From positions 79,226 through 143,225 of the forward strand of contig NZ_JAHVAP010000015.1 in the NCBI RefSeq assembly GCF_024721155.1: a stretch of 64,000 bases of DNA. Direction: 5' to 3'. The notes under the pieces are model-generated. The model had not been told where the DNA came from. It ran no database searches and was given only the letters and a program-made list of their open reading frames with translations. Origin of the DNA: Mucilaginibacter phenanthrenivorans. GTDB lineage: Bacteria > Bacteroidota > Bacteroidia > Sphingobacteriales > Sphingobacteriaceae. Both the position numbers and the translations under genes were made by a program. This document shows positions 16,896-26,386 of this stretch, piece after piece (the stretch's first letter is position 1; the number at the start of each line of letters is the position of its first letter).

Positions 16896-17546
16896 ATGAG
16901 TACTATAAAAGCCTGTATTTTTGATTTGGATGGAGTGATTGTCGACACGGCCGTTTATCACTACAAAGCATGGAAACGATTAGCCGATGAACTGGGCATC
17001 AACTTTACAGAACACGATAACGAAAGACTGAAGGGCGTTAGTCGGGTACGGTCGCTGGAAATCATCCTGGAATTGGGGCATGTTACAAAAACGCCCGAAG
17101 AGCAGCAGGAACTGGCCACCCGTAAAAACGACTGGTATGTGGAAATGATAAACCGCATGACGCCCGCCGAAATATTGCCAGGAGCAAAAGAGTTTTTGGA
17201 AACCTGCCGCGCCGCCGGAATAAAAACCGCATTGGGCTCAGCGAGTAAAAACTCATCTACCATACTGAACAAAATTGGTTTGTCGCACCTGTTTGATACG
17301 ATAGTGGACGGCAACCATGTAAGCAAAGCCAAACCTGATCCTGAAGTTTTTTTGAAGGGTGCCGAAGCACTGGGTGTAATTCCTGCCGAATGCGTGGTGT
17401 TTGAAGATGCCATTGCAGGCGTTGAGGCAGCCATAATCGGGGGAATGAAGGTAGTTGGCATAGGACTACCCGAAGTGCTCGGGGAAGCCAACATAGTGAT
17501 AAGCGGGTTGGATAAGATGAGTTTGGAGATACTCAGAGAATTATAA
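16896..17546 (+). CDS. pgmB: Beta-phosphoglucomutase
   Basis: The 216-aa HAD-superfamily protein shows motif I DLDGVIVDTAVYHYKAWK (phosphoacceptor and acid/base Asp), cap-domain Arg-rich segment (GVSRVRSLEIIL), motif II/III GSASKNS and the acidic motif FEDAIAGVEAA. Order and length fit beta-PGM (about 220 aa), which converts beta-glucose-1-phosphate to glucose-6-phosphate. It lies next to a GH65 maltose phosphorylase that makes beta-glucose-1-phosphate, which strongly supports the assignment. The ATG at 16896 is preferred to an in-frame TTG at 16881, which overlaps the -7 box. Confidence 0.94.
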   Translation: MSTIKACIFDLDGVIVDTAVYHYKAWKRLADELGINFTEHDNERLKGVSRVRSLEIILELGHVTKTPEEQQELATRKNDWYVEMINRMTPAEILPGAKEFLETCRAAGIKTALGSASKNSSTILNKIGLSHLFDTIVDGNHVSKAKPDPEVFLKGAEALGVIPAECVVFEDAIAGVEAAIIGGMKVVGIGLPEVLGEANIVISGLDKMSLEILREL

Positions 17547-17563
17547 ATAAACCAAACCAACCT

Positions 17564-17715
17564 TGTCATTGCGAGGTACGAAGCAAACTCGTAGCTATGT
17601 AAGCGTGGAAGCGAGATGTAAACGCGCGACGAGGTTGCCGCGCTATCGCTCGCAATGACAAATTTAAAAGAACGAAGTTAAAGTCCTCTCCTTTGGAGAG
17701 GATTTAGGTGAGGCA
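17564..17715. repeat. Dispersed inverted repeat plus short GGAGAGG hairpin
   Basis: TGTCATTGCGAG (17564-17575) and CTCGCAATGACA (17649-17660) are perfect 12-bp inverted ends around a GC-rich, partly self-complementary interior with repeated CGA and GCG words. This looks like a dispersed intergenic repeat. Just after it, CCTCTCC/GGAGAGG (17685-17701, 3-nt loop) followed by ATTTAGGTGAGGC forms a second small repeat. Together they fill most of the spacer between pgmB and the GH65 gene. Confidence 0.6.
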
Positions 17716-17753
17716 AACAAAACAACAACTGAATACACAATTACTACATAAGA

Positions 17754-20123
17754 ATGAAGGACTACATTGAAGTTGATGAGTGGAAGATTATAGAAGATGG
17801 TTTTAACCCACATCATAATAAGGTATCCGAAAGTATATTTAGCCTGGGTAATGGCCGGATGGGTCAGCGGGCGAACTTTGAGGAAGCATACAGCGGCGAT
17901 ACATTACAGGGTAACTATGTTGCCGGGGTGTATTACCCGGATAAAACCCGTGTGGGCTGGTGGAAAAATGGCTACCCTGAATATTTTGCCAAAGTACTTA
18001 ATGCAGCAAATTGGATAGGCATCGACATAAATATCGACGGCGAACAACTTGACCTTGCTAAATGCGAAGTGATAAGTTTCAGGCGCGAACTAAATATGCA
18101 GGAAGGCTACCTGAAAAGGAATTTCACGGCAAAAACGGCCCTTGGGAAAATTGTTGAGGTGGAAGCTACCCGTTTTTGCAGTATGGCTGATGATGAGGCC
18201 GGCGCAATAAAATATACAATTACTCCTGTTAACTTTTCAGGCTCATTAACCATTACCCCGTTTATTGACGGCGATGTAGTTAACAAGGACTCAAACTACG
18301 ACGAGAAATTTTGGGACGAAGTAAAAAAGGAAAGCTGGAACGATGGTGGCTTCATCCAGATGCGCACCAAAAAAACAGGGTTCGAGGTAGCAACGGGAAT
18401 GCTGATCAGTGTGCTGCAGGCCGGCGAGCCTGTTAAACTACACACCCAGGCAGTTACCAAAGAGAAATATATTGCTGCAAAATTTAAATTGCAGGTAACA
18501 GAGGAGCAAAACACAACCATTATTAAATATGCTGCTAACCTGTCGTCGCAAAATTATGAGGCGGCGGACCTTGCAGCTAATTTGAAAACCACCTTAGCCA
18601 ATATCAGCAAAAAGGGCTTTGATACCATGTTACAGGAGCAGGCTGATGCCTGGGCCGAAAAATGGAAAATGAATGATATCATCATTGAGGGTGACGCATC
18701 TGCACAGCAGGCTATCCGCTTCAATATTTTCCAGCTTAATCAAACTTATACCGGCGAGGATGATCGTTTAAATATCGGCCCCAAAGGTTTTACCGGCGAA
18801 AAATATGGCGGTTCAACTTATTGGGATACCGAAGCTTACTGTGTGCCGTTTTACTTGTCGACAGCAGATCAAAAAGTTACTAAGAACCTGTTGTTATACC
18901 GCTATAAACAGTTGGGTAAGGCTATTGAAAACGCAAAGTTGCTGGGCTTTAATAACGGCGCCGCGTTATACCCGATGGTTACCATGGATGGTACCGAATG
19001 CCATAACGAGTGGGAGATCACTTTCGAGGAGATCCATCGAAATGGAGCAATCGCATATGCTATTTTCAATTATGTAAGATATACGGCTGACGAAGCTTAC
19101 CTGGCCGATTATGGATTGGAAGTGCTGATAGCCATTGCGCGCTTCTGGTCGCAAAGAGTTACATTCTCGGGCGACAGGCAGCAATATGTTATGCTGGGTG
19201 TTACCGGGCCTAACGAATATGAGAATAACGTAAACAACAACTGGTACACGAGCACGCTGGCTACATGGTGCATGAAATATACCATGGAAGTTGCCGAAAA
19301 GGTTAAGGCAACCGACGCTGCAAAATATGCAGAATTGGTAAGCAAGATCAGCTTTAAGGAAGAGGAAGAAACTGCCCGCTTTAAGGATATTATCGCAAAA
19401 ATGTATTATCCTTATGATGAGCGGCAGCAGGTATTTTTACAGCAGGACGGCTATTTGGATAAGGAACAGATCCTGGTTAAAGATCTTCCGGCAACGGATC
19501 GCCCTATCAACCAAAAATGGAGCTGGGACCGGATCCTGCGTTCTTGCTACATCAAACAAGCTGACGTTTTACAGGGAATTTACTTTTTTGAGGATCAGTA
19601 CGATATAGAAACCATCCGCAGGAATTTTGATTTTTACGAGCCACGTACGGTACATGAATCTTCCTTATCGCCTTGCGTACACGCTATTTTAGCTGCAAAG
19701 TTAGGCGATGAGGCGCGCGCCTACGAATTTTACCTGCGTACCGCCCGTTTGGACCTTGACGATTACAACAACGACACCGAAGACGGCTGCCACATCACAT
19801 CAATGGCAGGCACCTGGATGTCGGTAGTGGAAGGTTTTGGAGGGATGCGTGTAATTGATGGCAAGCTGTCGTTCCAGCCGTTTTTGCCGGGTAAATGGGC
19901 GTCGTTCTCGTTTAATATAGGTTTTAGGGGTACTGTCGTGAAAGTGACTATATCCAAAGACACGACAAGAATCCGACATTTGTCAGGTCCGGAAATAAAA
20001 GTGCTTGTTAGGGGACATGAAATGGATGTTCGGCCTAATTTCGTTGCAGCGATGAAGACTACTACTATTTTGTTAACGCCTCCATCGCTTGATCAAATTT
20101 ATAACCAAAAAAATGAACATTGA
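17754..20123 (+). CDS. GH65 maltose phosphorylase (maltose/related disaccharide phosphorylase)
   Basis: The 789-aa protein has the GH65 layout: N-terminal beta-sandwich (SLGNGRMGQRANFEE near residue 30), a linker, an (alpha/alpha)6 barrel and a C-terminal jelly-roll. The catalytic-acid region is NEWEITFEEIHRNGAI at about residues 418-433, and GGSTYWDTEAY, YPMVTMDGTECHN and GPNEYENNVNNNWYTS are conserved phosphorylase motifs. It would phosphorolyse maltose to glucose and beta-glucose-1-phosphate in the cytoplasm; no signal peptide is present. The neighbouring pgmB favours a maltose or similar alpha-disaccharide substrate; kojibiose, nigerose or trehalose phosphorylase is possible. Confidence 0.93.
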   Translation: MKDYIEVDEWKIIEDGFNPHHNKVSESIFSLGNGRMGQRANFEEAYSGDTLQGNYVAGVYYPDKTRVGWWKNGYPEYFAKVLNAANWIGIDINIDGEQLDLAKCEVISFRRELNMQEGYLKRNFTAKTALGKIVEVEATRFCSMADDEAGAIKYTITPVNFSGSLTITPFIDGDVVNKDSNYDEKFWDEVKKESWNDGGFIQMRTKKTGFEVATGMLISVLQAGEPVKLHTQAVTKEKYIAAKFKLQVTEEQNTTIIKYAANLSSQNYEAADLAANLKTTLANISKKGFDTMLQEQADAWAEKWKMNDIIIEGDASAQQAIRFNIFQLNQTYTGEDDRLNIGPKGFTGEKYGGSTYWDTEAYCVPFYLSTADQKVTKNLLLYRYKQLGKAIENAKLLGFNNGAALYPMVTMDGTECHNEWEITFEEIHRNGAIAYAIFNYVRYTADEAYLADYGLEVLIAIARFWSQRVTFSGDRQQYVMLGVTGPNEYENNVNNNWYTSTLATWCMKYTMEVAEKVKATDAAKYAELVSKISFKEEEETARFKDIIAKMYYPYDERQQVFLQQDGYLDKEQILVKDLPATDRPINQKWSWDRILRSCYIKQADVLQGIYFFEDQYDIETIRRNFDFYEPRTVHESSLSPCVHAILAAKLGDEARAYEFYLRTARLDLDDYNNDTEDGCHITSMAGTWMSVVEGFGGMRVIDGKLSFQPFLPGKWASFSFNIGFRGTVVKVTISKDTTRIRHLSGPEIKVLVRGHEMDVRPNFVAAMKTTTILLTPPSLDQIYNQKNEH

Positions 20124-20204
20124 GGTCTTTGGTTAGTAACGATTATACATTGAACGTAATAATACAACGTAAAACAACGGTGCAAAAATATTTGGCGTAA
20201 CAAT

Positions 20205-22007
20205 ATGAAACGGCACTTATTTATCTTAACAATACTGGTGTCTTTTTCAACTATATGCTTAGCTCAGCATCACGATAAAAAGATAAAAATGGAGTCATCC
20301 GCAACAAATAAATTGATCATTTACCAACTACTGCCCCGCCTGTTCGGCAATACCAAAACCGTTAATAAATTTAATGGTTCTATTGAGGAAAACGGATCGG
20401 GAAAGTTTAACGATATTAGCGATAAGGCTTTACAGGAAATTAAGGCGATGGGGTTTACCCACGTTTGGTTCACCGGGGTAATTGAACATGCCACCATGAC
20501 GGATTATTCATCATTCGGCATCAAGGCCGATGATCCGGATATAGTAAAAGGCCGCGCGGGCTCACCTTATGCGATTAAAGATTATTATGATGTTGATCCT
20601 GATCTTGCCGTGGATGTAAAAAACCGCATGGCGGAATATGAGGCTTTGATCAGTCGTACCCATATCAACGGACTTAAAGTTTTAATGGATTGTGTGCCTA
20701 ACCACGTTGCCCGTACCTATGGCTCGGATGTAAAACCGGCAGGCGTAAGGGATTTTGGGCAGGATGACGACACCACACAAGCCTTCAGCGCTAAAAATGA
20801 TTTTTATTATATCCCCGGCCGGCATTTTACCGTGCCCGCCGGGTATAATCCGGGCGGCGATGAGCTTAAAAGTACCCTAAAGGACGGCAAGTTTGATGAG
20901 CACCCGGCAAAGGCAACAGGAAATGATGTATTTAGTGCATCGCCGTCTATCAACGATTGGTTCGAGACTATGAAGCTGAATTATGGCGTCGATTATTTAA
21001 ATAACCATACACCGCACTTCGATCCGATTCCGCCGCTATGGAATAAGATGTATGACATCCTGAATTTTTGGGCTTCAAAAGGCGTAGACGGGTTCCGGTG
21101 CGACATGGTGGAGATGGTGCCATTTGAATTTTGGGGTTGGGTAATCCCGAAGCTAAAGGCACAGCACCCCGGCCTGATCTTTATCGGCGAAGCATATAAC
21201 AGCACACTTTACAAAAAATACATCAATACCGGTAAGTTCGATTACCTGTACGACAAGGTAGGTCTTTACGATGCCATCAAACGCCTTACCCGTAATGAAC
21301 CAAACGCTACCACTTGGGATATTAACCATGTTTGGCATAATGAAAGTAATGGCATCGACGGCCACATGCTCCGCTTTATGGAAAACCATGACGAGCAACG
21401 TATTGCATCAAAGGAATTTGCAGGCAACCCATGGAACGCTATCCCTGGAATGATAGTTACCGCAACTTTGGCTACCGGGCCGGTGATGATTTATTCGGGC
21501 CAGGAAGTAGGAGAGCCGGGCGCAGGGGCCGAAGGCTTTGGCGGTGACGACGGTCGTAGCAGTATTTTTGATTATTGGGGTATGCCCGAGCACCAGAAAT
21601 GGATGAACAATGGCAAGTTTGATGGCGGGCAGTTGTCTGACGATCAAAGCAAACTCCGCAGCTTTTACAGCAATTTGTTGAATACTGTACATAACAACGA
21701 GGCCTTTACAACCGGCGAATTTTATGAGCTGATGGTAGCCAACGAGCACCAACCCGGTTTTAATACCCGGCTGTATATTTTCCTGAGATATACTGCCAAA
21801 CAACGTATATTAGTAATTACCAATTTTAACCGCAGCGAACAAACCATAACCGTTAAACTGCCGGACGACCTGCTTAAACAATTAAACATAAGTGGGTCAA
21901 AGCAGTTTAAGGATTTGTTGAGCGGAACCAATTATAATACAAACGATATAAACAACGGAATTACGCTAACATTGCCAGCCACAAGCGGGATGTTGCTGGA
22001 GTTTTAA
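20205..22007 (+). CDS. Exported GH13 alpha-amylase
   Basis: The 600-aa protein has a signal peptide (cleavage near CLAQ). The barrel shows IYQLLPRLFGN at the start, region I DCVPNHVA, nucleophile Asp in GFRCDMVEM, acid/base Glu in IGEAYN and the third Asp in FMENHDEQR. A long insertion (about residues 165-260) lies between strand 3 and the nucleophile strand, and a C-terminal beta domain follows. Domain order fits an endo-acting amylase, different in subtype from the first GH13 (no cyclomaltodextrinase N-domain). It is followed by an imperfect hairpin at 22028 and the transporter gene. Confidence 0.92.
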   Translation: MKRHLFILTILVSFSTICLAQHHDKKIKMESSATNKLIIYQLLPRLFGNTKTVNKFNGSIEENGSGKFNDISDKALQEIKAMGFTHVWFTGVIEHATMTDYSSFGIKADDPDIVKGRAGSPYAIKDYYDVDPDLAVDVKNRMAEYEALISRTHINGLKVLMDCVPNHVARTYGSDVKPAGVRDFGQDDDTTQAFSAKNDFYYIPGRHFTVPAGYNPGGDELKSTLKDGKFDEHPAKATGNDVFSASPSINDWFETMKLNYGVDYLNNHTPHFDPIPPLWNKMYDILNFWASKGVDGFRCDMVEMVPFEFWGWVIPKLKAQHPGLIFIGEAYNSTLYKKYINTGKFDYLYDKVGLYDAIKRLTRNEPNATTWDINHVWHNESNGIDGHMLRFMENHDEQRIASKEFAGNPWNAIPGMIVTATLATGPVMIYSGQEVGEPGAGAEGFGGDDGRSSIFDYWGMPEHQKWMNNGKFDGGQLSDDQSKLRSFYSNLLNTVHNNEAFTTGEFYELMVANEHQPGFNTRLYIFLRYTAKQRILVITNFNRSEQTITVKLPDDLLKQLNISGSKQFKDLLSGTNYNTNDINNGITLTLPATSGMLLEF

Positions 22008-22027
22008 TACGATTTTAAGATTTGAAT

Positions 22028-22068
22028 GATTAACTGGATCCTACAGGTATAAAGTGATCCTGTTAATC
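22028..22068 (+). terminator. Imperfect hairpin after the amylase gene
   Basis: GATTAACTGGATC (22028-22040) pairs with GATCCTGTTAATC (22056-22068) with one mismatch. No strong T-run follows, so this may be a processing site or attenuator rather than a full terminator. Confidence 0.4.
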
Positions 22069-22117
22069 GTTACAATTCCAAAATCGCGTCAACCAATAAA
22101 CAATTGAATTAAAATAT

Positions 22118-23440
22118 ATGGCAACTTTAAGCAGGACCCACAAGCCGAGGCTAAGCTTTTGGCAAATATGGAATATGAGCTTCGGCTTTCTAGGCATTCA
22201 GTTCGGGTGGGCGCTGCAAATGGCAAATATGGGAGCCATTTATGAATACCTGGGTGCAAAGCCTGATAAAATACCCATGTTATTTTTGGCGGCGCCATTA
22301 ACTGGTTTATTGGTACAGCCAATAGTAGGTTACATGAGCGACCATACCTGGCATAAAAAGCTGGGGCGTCGCAGGCCTTATTTTCTTGTTGGAGCAATTG
22401 TAAGTTCTATTGCCCTCCTTTTTATGCCTAATTCTTCCACGTTGTGGATGGCAGCAGGTCTATTATGGATAATGGATACCTCTATCAACGTTAGCATGGA
22501 ACCATTCAGAGCATTTATAACCGACAAACTTCCTGACGATCAGCGTACCAGAGGTTTTGCTATGCAGAGTGTTTTTATTGGGTTAGGTTCTATAGTAGCG
22601 TCGGCACTTCCATGGATGATGGCTCATTGGTTCCACGTAATCAATAATGTTAATAGTGGCCCCATACCTGCAACGGTGCGATATTCTTTTTATATAGGTG
22701 CCTTTGCATTTATAACGGCAGTGTTGTACACGATAATTACAAGCACAGAGTATCCACCGGCAAATCTGACGGATAAATTAAAAACAAAAGAGGAGAAAAA
22801 AGGGTTTGGCGCCGGGGCTAAAGAGATATTTCATTCTATCGGAAATATGCCAAAAAGAATGAGAAAGCTTGCATTGGTGCAGTTTTTTACCTGGCCGGGC
22901 TTGTTTTTAATGTGGTTTTACTACTCGCCCGCAGTGGCGCGAAATGTTTTTGGCGCAGTAAGTGAAAAAACGGCTTTATATACCCATGGAATTGAATTTG
23001 CCGGACTCACATTATCATATTATAATCTTGTAACCTTTGTTTTTGCGTTTTTTTTACCGTTTATAGCCAGCCGGATAGGACGCAAGTATACGCATATGGT
23101 ATGTTTGCTTTGTGGTGCTGCAGGTTTGATATCTGTTGCTTTTATCCACGTGCCGGAAATGTTATATTTATCAATGACGGGGGTGGGGATTGCCTGGGCC
23201 AGTATACTATCTATGCCGTATGCTATGCTGGGTGGCTGTCTTCCTGAAGATAAGGTGGGTATTTATATGGGCATTTTTAATTTTTTCATTGTGCTGCCCG
23301 AGATCTTGGCTTCGTTGTTTTTTGGCTGGATAATGTCGCATTTATTGAATAATAATCGTTTGCTTGCTGTTGAAATTGGAGGTTGTTTGATGATTTTAGC
23401 GGCATTATTAACATTATTGATCAATGAAAAAGAGGAATAA
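22118..23440 (+). CDS. MFS sugar transporter, SLC45-like (maltose/maltodextrin uptake)
   Basis: The 440-aa protein has about 12 hydrophobic segments. The loop between segments 2 and 3 reads GYMSDHTWHKKLGRRRPYF, the characteristic R-x-G-R-R-R-P signature of SLC45/GPH-type disaccharide:proton symporters. SMEPFRAFITDKLPDDQRT is the conserved half-way loop. Position inside a maltose phosphorylase/amylase locus suggests it imports maltose or short maltodextrins across the inner membrane (inference). No SusC/SusD pair is nearby, so outer-membrane uptake must use another locus or a porin. Confidence 0.9.
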   Translation: MATLSRTHKPRLSFWQIWNMSFGFLGIQFGWALQMANMGAIYEYLGAKPDKIPMLFLAAPLTGLLVQPIVGYMSDHTWHKKLGRRRPYFLVGAIVSSIALLFMPNSSTLWMAAGLLWIMDTSINVSMEPFRAFITDKLPDDQRTRGFAMQSVFIGLGSIVASALPWMMAHWFHVINNVNSGPIPATVRYSFYIGAFAFITAVLYTIITSTEYPPANLTDKLKTKEEKKGFGAGAKEIFHSIGNMPKRMRKLALVQFFTWPGLFLMWFYYSPAVARNVFGAVSEKTALYTHGIEFAGLTLSYYNLVTFVFAFFLPFIASRIGRKYTHMVCLLCGAAGLISVAFIHVPEMLYLSMTGVGIAWASILSMPYAMLGGCLPEDKVGIYMGIFNFFIVLPEILASLFFGWIMSHLLNNNRLLAVEIGGCLMILAALLTLLINEKEE

Positions 23441-23754
23441 CAATCTTTCCGCAGAACATTGAAACCGGCGCGGTTAGAAGCCAAATATTGGTAGAAAAAG
23501 CACAGAAAGAATTTTTTGCCAGTAGAGGCAGCACCTTTACGATAAATATTGCGTTATACATTAACCCTGATGCACTAAAAATCCCACTTATTTTTGTTGA
23601 TATCTTTAAAAAGGTACCGTCTCCATAAATGAAATCAACTTTAACAAAAAACTGTATTTGGCACGGTTAATGGTTTTAGAAAAATATGTATTATTGTATA
23701 TTGCGTACAGGATACACAATGTGTTTGTTTGGGGATAGAGACTAAAAATATTTA
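23441..23754 (+). other. Spacer with an open frame lacking a start; possible gene remnant
   Basis: From about 23450 to the TAA at 23626-23628 one frame is open for roughly 59 codons and reads like protein (AVRSQILVEKAQKEFFA, then GSTFTINIALYINPDA), but it has no ATG and no promoter. It could be a decayed fragment, and the GSTFTI word recalls histidine-kinase ends. The remaining 125 bp to the GH31 gene shows nothing recognisable. Confidence 0.3.
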
Positions 23755-26208
23755 ATGGAAGACAATATACTTAACCAGGAGCTGATAGCTAATAGTTTAA
23801 TAGAAGAGGAAGAAGAGTTTCATCACCTTAATAATCCTGCAGATGGAATAAAACCCATCATCAAGAAATACCTTGGCGTGCCCAATCACGTCGACCAACA
23901 GGATAATAAGTTTTTTTTTACCGATGGGGATGCAAAAGTAGAGGTAACCGTAATTACAGACGAAATCATCCGTGTAAGGTTAGCACCGCACGGCGTGTTT
24001 TTGGAAGAATTCTCGTACGCGGTACCTAAGCTGGAACATAAGGCAATTGCATTTGCCTTACATGAAGATGCACTGGAATTTCGTGTGTCAACCAGCGCTG
24101 TACATTGCCATATCCGTAAGGAAGATTTCTTTATATCATTTTCTGATAGCCAGGACCATATTACCAGTTCGGACGCTGTGCCGATGCATTGGGAGGAGAA
24201 TGTTAAGTTTGGCGGCTATTATGTTTACTGTACAAAAACCTGCTCTGAAAAGGAAAGCTTTTTCGGGCTGGGCGATAAACCCACCGAGCTTAACCTGCGC
24301 GGAAAAAGATTAAGAAACTGGAACACAGATGCTTATTCATTTGCCTGGAACCAGGATCCGCTTTACCGCAGCATTCCGTTCTATATCAGCTTAAACGATG
24401 GTATAGCCCACGGCATCTTCTTCGATAATACGTTTAAGGCACATTTTGATTTTGGTGCAGAAGACCCCACAAAGACCAGTTTTTGGGCTGATGGAGGCGA
24501 ATTGCAATATTACTATATCCACGGGCCGCACATGATGGACGTGGTAAAAAGTTACCATTATTTAACCGGTACCCACCCTATGCCGCCGCTTTGGGCATTT
24601 GGCTATCACCAATGTAGGTGGAGCTATTACCCTGAGGCCAAGGTGAGAAAGATTGCCAACGGCTTCCGTGAGAATAAAATTCCATGTGACGGAATTTATC
24701 TCGACATAGATTATATGGACGGGTACCGCTGCTTTACCTGGAACCGCAAATATTTCCCCGATCCTAAAAAGATGATTAAAGAATTAATCGCTGACGGCTT
24801 TAAAACCGTAGTGATTATTGATCCGGGCATCAGGGTAGATGATAATTATTCGGTGTTTAAAGAGGGTAAGGAAAAACGATATTTCTGCCGCCGCTGTGAT
24901 GATTACTTTATGGAGGGCCACGTATGGCCGGGCCGTTGCCAGTTTCCTGATTTTACCAATCCCGAAGTACGCGAATGGTGGGGAGGCTTGTTTGACGAGC
25001 TGGTTCAATTAGGCGTAGCGGGTGTTTGGAATGATATGAACGAGCCGGCCGTATTTGGTGCAGGTACGTTCCCTGACGATGTTCGTCACCAATATGATGG
25101 CTTCCGCGGATCACACCGCAAGGCCCATAATGTTTATGGAATGCAAATGGTGCGCGCTACTTACGAAGGTTTGCGCAAACTGATGAAAAATAAGCGTCCT
25201 TTTACTATCACAAGGGCGGGCTATTCAGGTGTGCAGCGTTACTCGTCTGTTTGGACAGGGGATAATGTAGCATCGTGGGAGCACCTGAAGCTGGGTAATA
25301 TCCAGATGCAGCGATTATCTACATCGGGCATTTCCTTCTGTGGAACTGACATTGGCGGCTTTAGCGGCGAGCCTGACGGCGAGCTGTTTACCCGCTGGAT
25401 CCAGATGGGAACATTTTCTCCGTTTATGCGTGCACACTCTGCCGGTGATACCAAGGAGCGTGAGCCATGGAGCTTTGGGGCGCCGTTTACCGATATCAAC
25501 CGCAAATTTATAGAGCTGCGTTACCGCATGCTGCCTTATTTATATTCAACCTTCTGGGAGCATCACCGTTACGGCTTTCCTATTTTAAGGCCGATTGTGA
25601 TGCAGGAGCAGGACGAGATCAGCAACCATTTCCGCCAGGACGAGTTTACTTATGGTGATAAGATCCTGATTTGCCCTGTACTTGAACCTGGTCAGCAAAG
25701 CCGCATGGTTTACCTGCCAAAAGGCAAATGGTATAACTTCTGGACCTACGAAATGGTTGATGGTGGACAGGAAGTACTGGTGCCTACACCGTTGGAAACC
25801 ATCCCGATTTTCGTAAAGGCAGGCTCTGTTATTCCTGAATATCCTGTAATGCAATATGTTGGCGAAAAGGAAATTGAGGAGGTAAAGCTGAATATCTATT
25901 ACAGCAATTACGAGGTTAATTCGTTCCTGTTTGAGGATTACGGCGAAACGTTTGCCTACGAACAGGATATTTACCTGGAGAAGAAATTTGTAGTAAGCGG
26001 CAAAAGTACGCTGTTAACCATTCAACAATCTATGGAGGGGCTTTATACGCCACGCTACGAAAGCTATCATTTTAATGTGATAGGTTTGCCATTTGCTCCC
26101 ACCAGGATCTTAGCGGACGGGAAGGACGTGCCATTCAGCATCGACGAAAATAAAAACGTTGAATTTAAATTCACCAAGAACTTTAAGCAGATAGAGATTG
26201 TGAAATAG
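23755..26208 (+). CDS. GH31 alpha-glucosidase
   Basis: The 817-aa protein has no signal peptide, so it is likely cytoplasmic. The N-terminal GH31 beta domain (about 60-240) is followed by the barrel with LDIDYMDGYRCFTWN, catalytic nucleophile Asp427 in GVWNDMNEPAVFG and acid/base Asp in VWTGDNVASWEHL. FMRAHSAGDTKEREPW and RMLPYLYSTFWEHH match the substrate-binding end of the barrel. C-terminal beta domains end the protein. It would release glucose from non-reducing ends of maltodextrins. The ATG at 23755 is the first in frame and starts an acidic N-terminus (NSLIEEEEEFHHL). Confidence 0.94.
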   Translation: MEDNILNQELIANSLIEEEEEFHHLNNPADGIKPIIKKYLGVPNHVDQQDNKFFFTDGDAKVEVTVITDEIIRVRLAPHGVFLEEFSYAVPKLEHKAIAFALHEDALEFRVSTSAVHCHIRKEDFFISFSDSQDHITSSDAVPMHWEENVKFGGYYVYCTKTCSEKESFFGLGDKPTELNLRGKRLRNWNTDAYSFAWNQDPLYRSIPFYISLNDGIAHGIFFDNTFKAHFDFGAEDPTKTSFWADGGELQYYYIHGPHMMDVVKSYHYLTGTHPMPPLWAFGYHQCRWSYYPEAKVRKIANGFRENKIPCDGIYLDIDYMDGYRCFTWNRKYFPDPKKMIKELIADGFKTVVIIDPGIRVDDNYSVFKEGKEKRYFCRRCDDYFMEGHVWPGRCQFPDFTNPEVREWWGGLFDELVQLGVAGVWNDMNEPAVFGAGTFPDDVRHQYDGFRGSHRKAHNVYGMQMVRATYEGLRKLMKNKRPFTITRAGYSGVQRYSSVWTGDNVASWEHLKLGNIQMQRLSTSGISFCGTDIGGFSGEPDGELFTRWIQMGTFSPFMRAHSAGDTKEREPWSFGAPFTDINRKFIELRYRMLPYLYSTFWEHHRYGFPILRPIVMQEQDEISNHFRQDEFTYGDKILICPVLEPGQQSRMVYLPKGKWYNFWTYEMVDGGQEVLVPTPLETIPIFVKAGSVIPEYPVMQYVGEKEIEEVKLNIYYSNYEVNSFLFEDYGETFAYEQDIYLEKKFVVSGKSTLLTIQQSMEGLYTPRYESYHFNVIGLPFAPTRILADGKDVPFSIDENKNVEFKFTKNFKQIEIVK

Positions 26209-26248
26209 AGATTAGTGGTCAGAGATCAGTTGAACGCGGAATAATTGG

Positions 26249-26279
26249 AACTTACGAAGTTTTTAAAACTTCGTAAGTT
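26249..26279 (+). terminator. Rho-independent-type hairpin after the GH31 gene
   Basis: This is a perfect 14-bp stem: 26249-26262 pairs with 26266-26279 around a 3-nt loop (AACTTACG... with ...CGTAAGTT). The downstream arm ends in TTT. It lies 40 bp after the stop codon. Confidence 0.65.
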
Positions 26280-26317
26280 TATCGCTTCATAAAAAGAAAT
26301 CCTCAACCTCTTATCGC

Positions 26318-26325
26318 TATATTTG
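26318..26325 (+). promoter_or_regulatory. Putative -7 box for glgB
   Basis: TATATTTG is an exact TAnnTTTG box, 61 bp upstream of the glgB ATG and downstream of the terminator at 26249. It implies that glgB has its own transcript with a leader of about 55 nt. Confidence 0.5.
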
Positions 26326-26386
26326 TTATAAACCAATTACCGACCTCAAATATTTTACCCTAAAGGCCTTATGGCCCTTCTGCACT

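Noticed and set aside
16961..17569. 202-aa minus-strand frame opposite pgmB
   Set aside because: Antisense to a clear HAD enzyme; Ser/Thr/Pro-rich shadow sequence without motifs.
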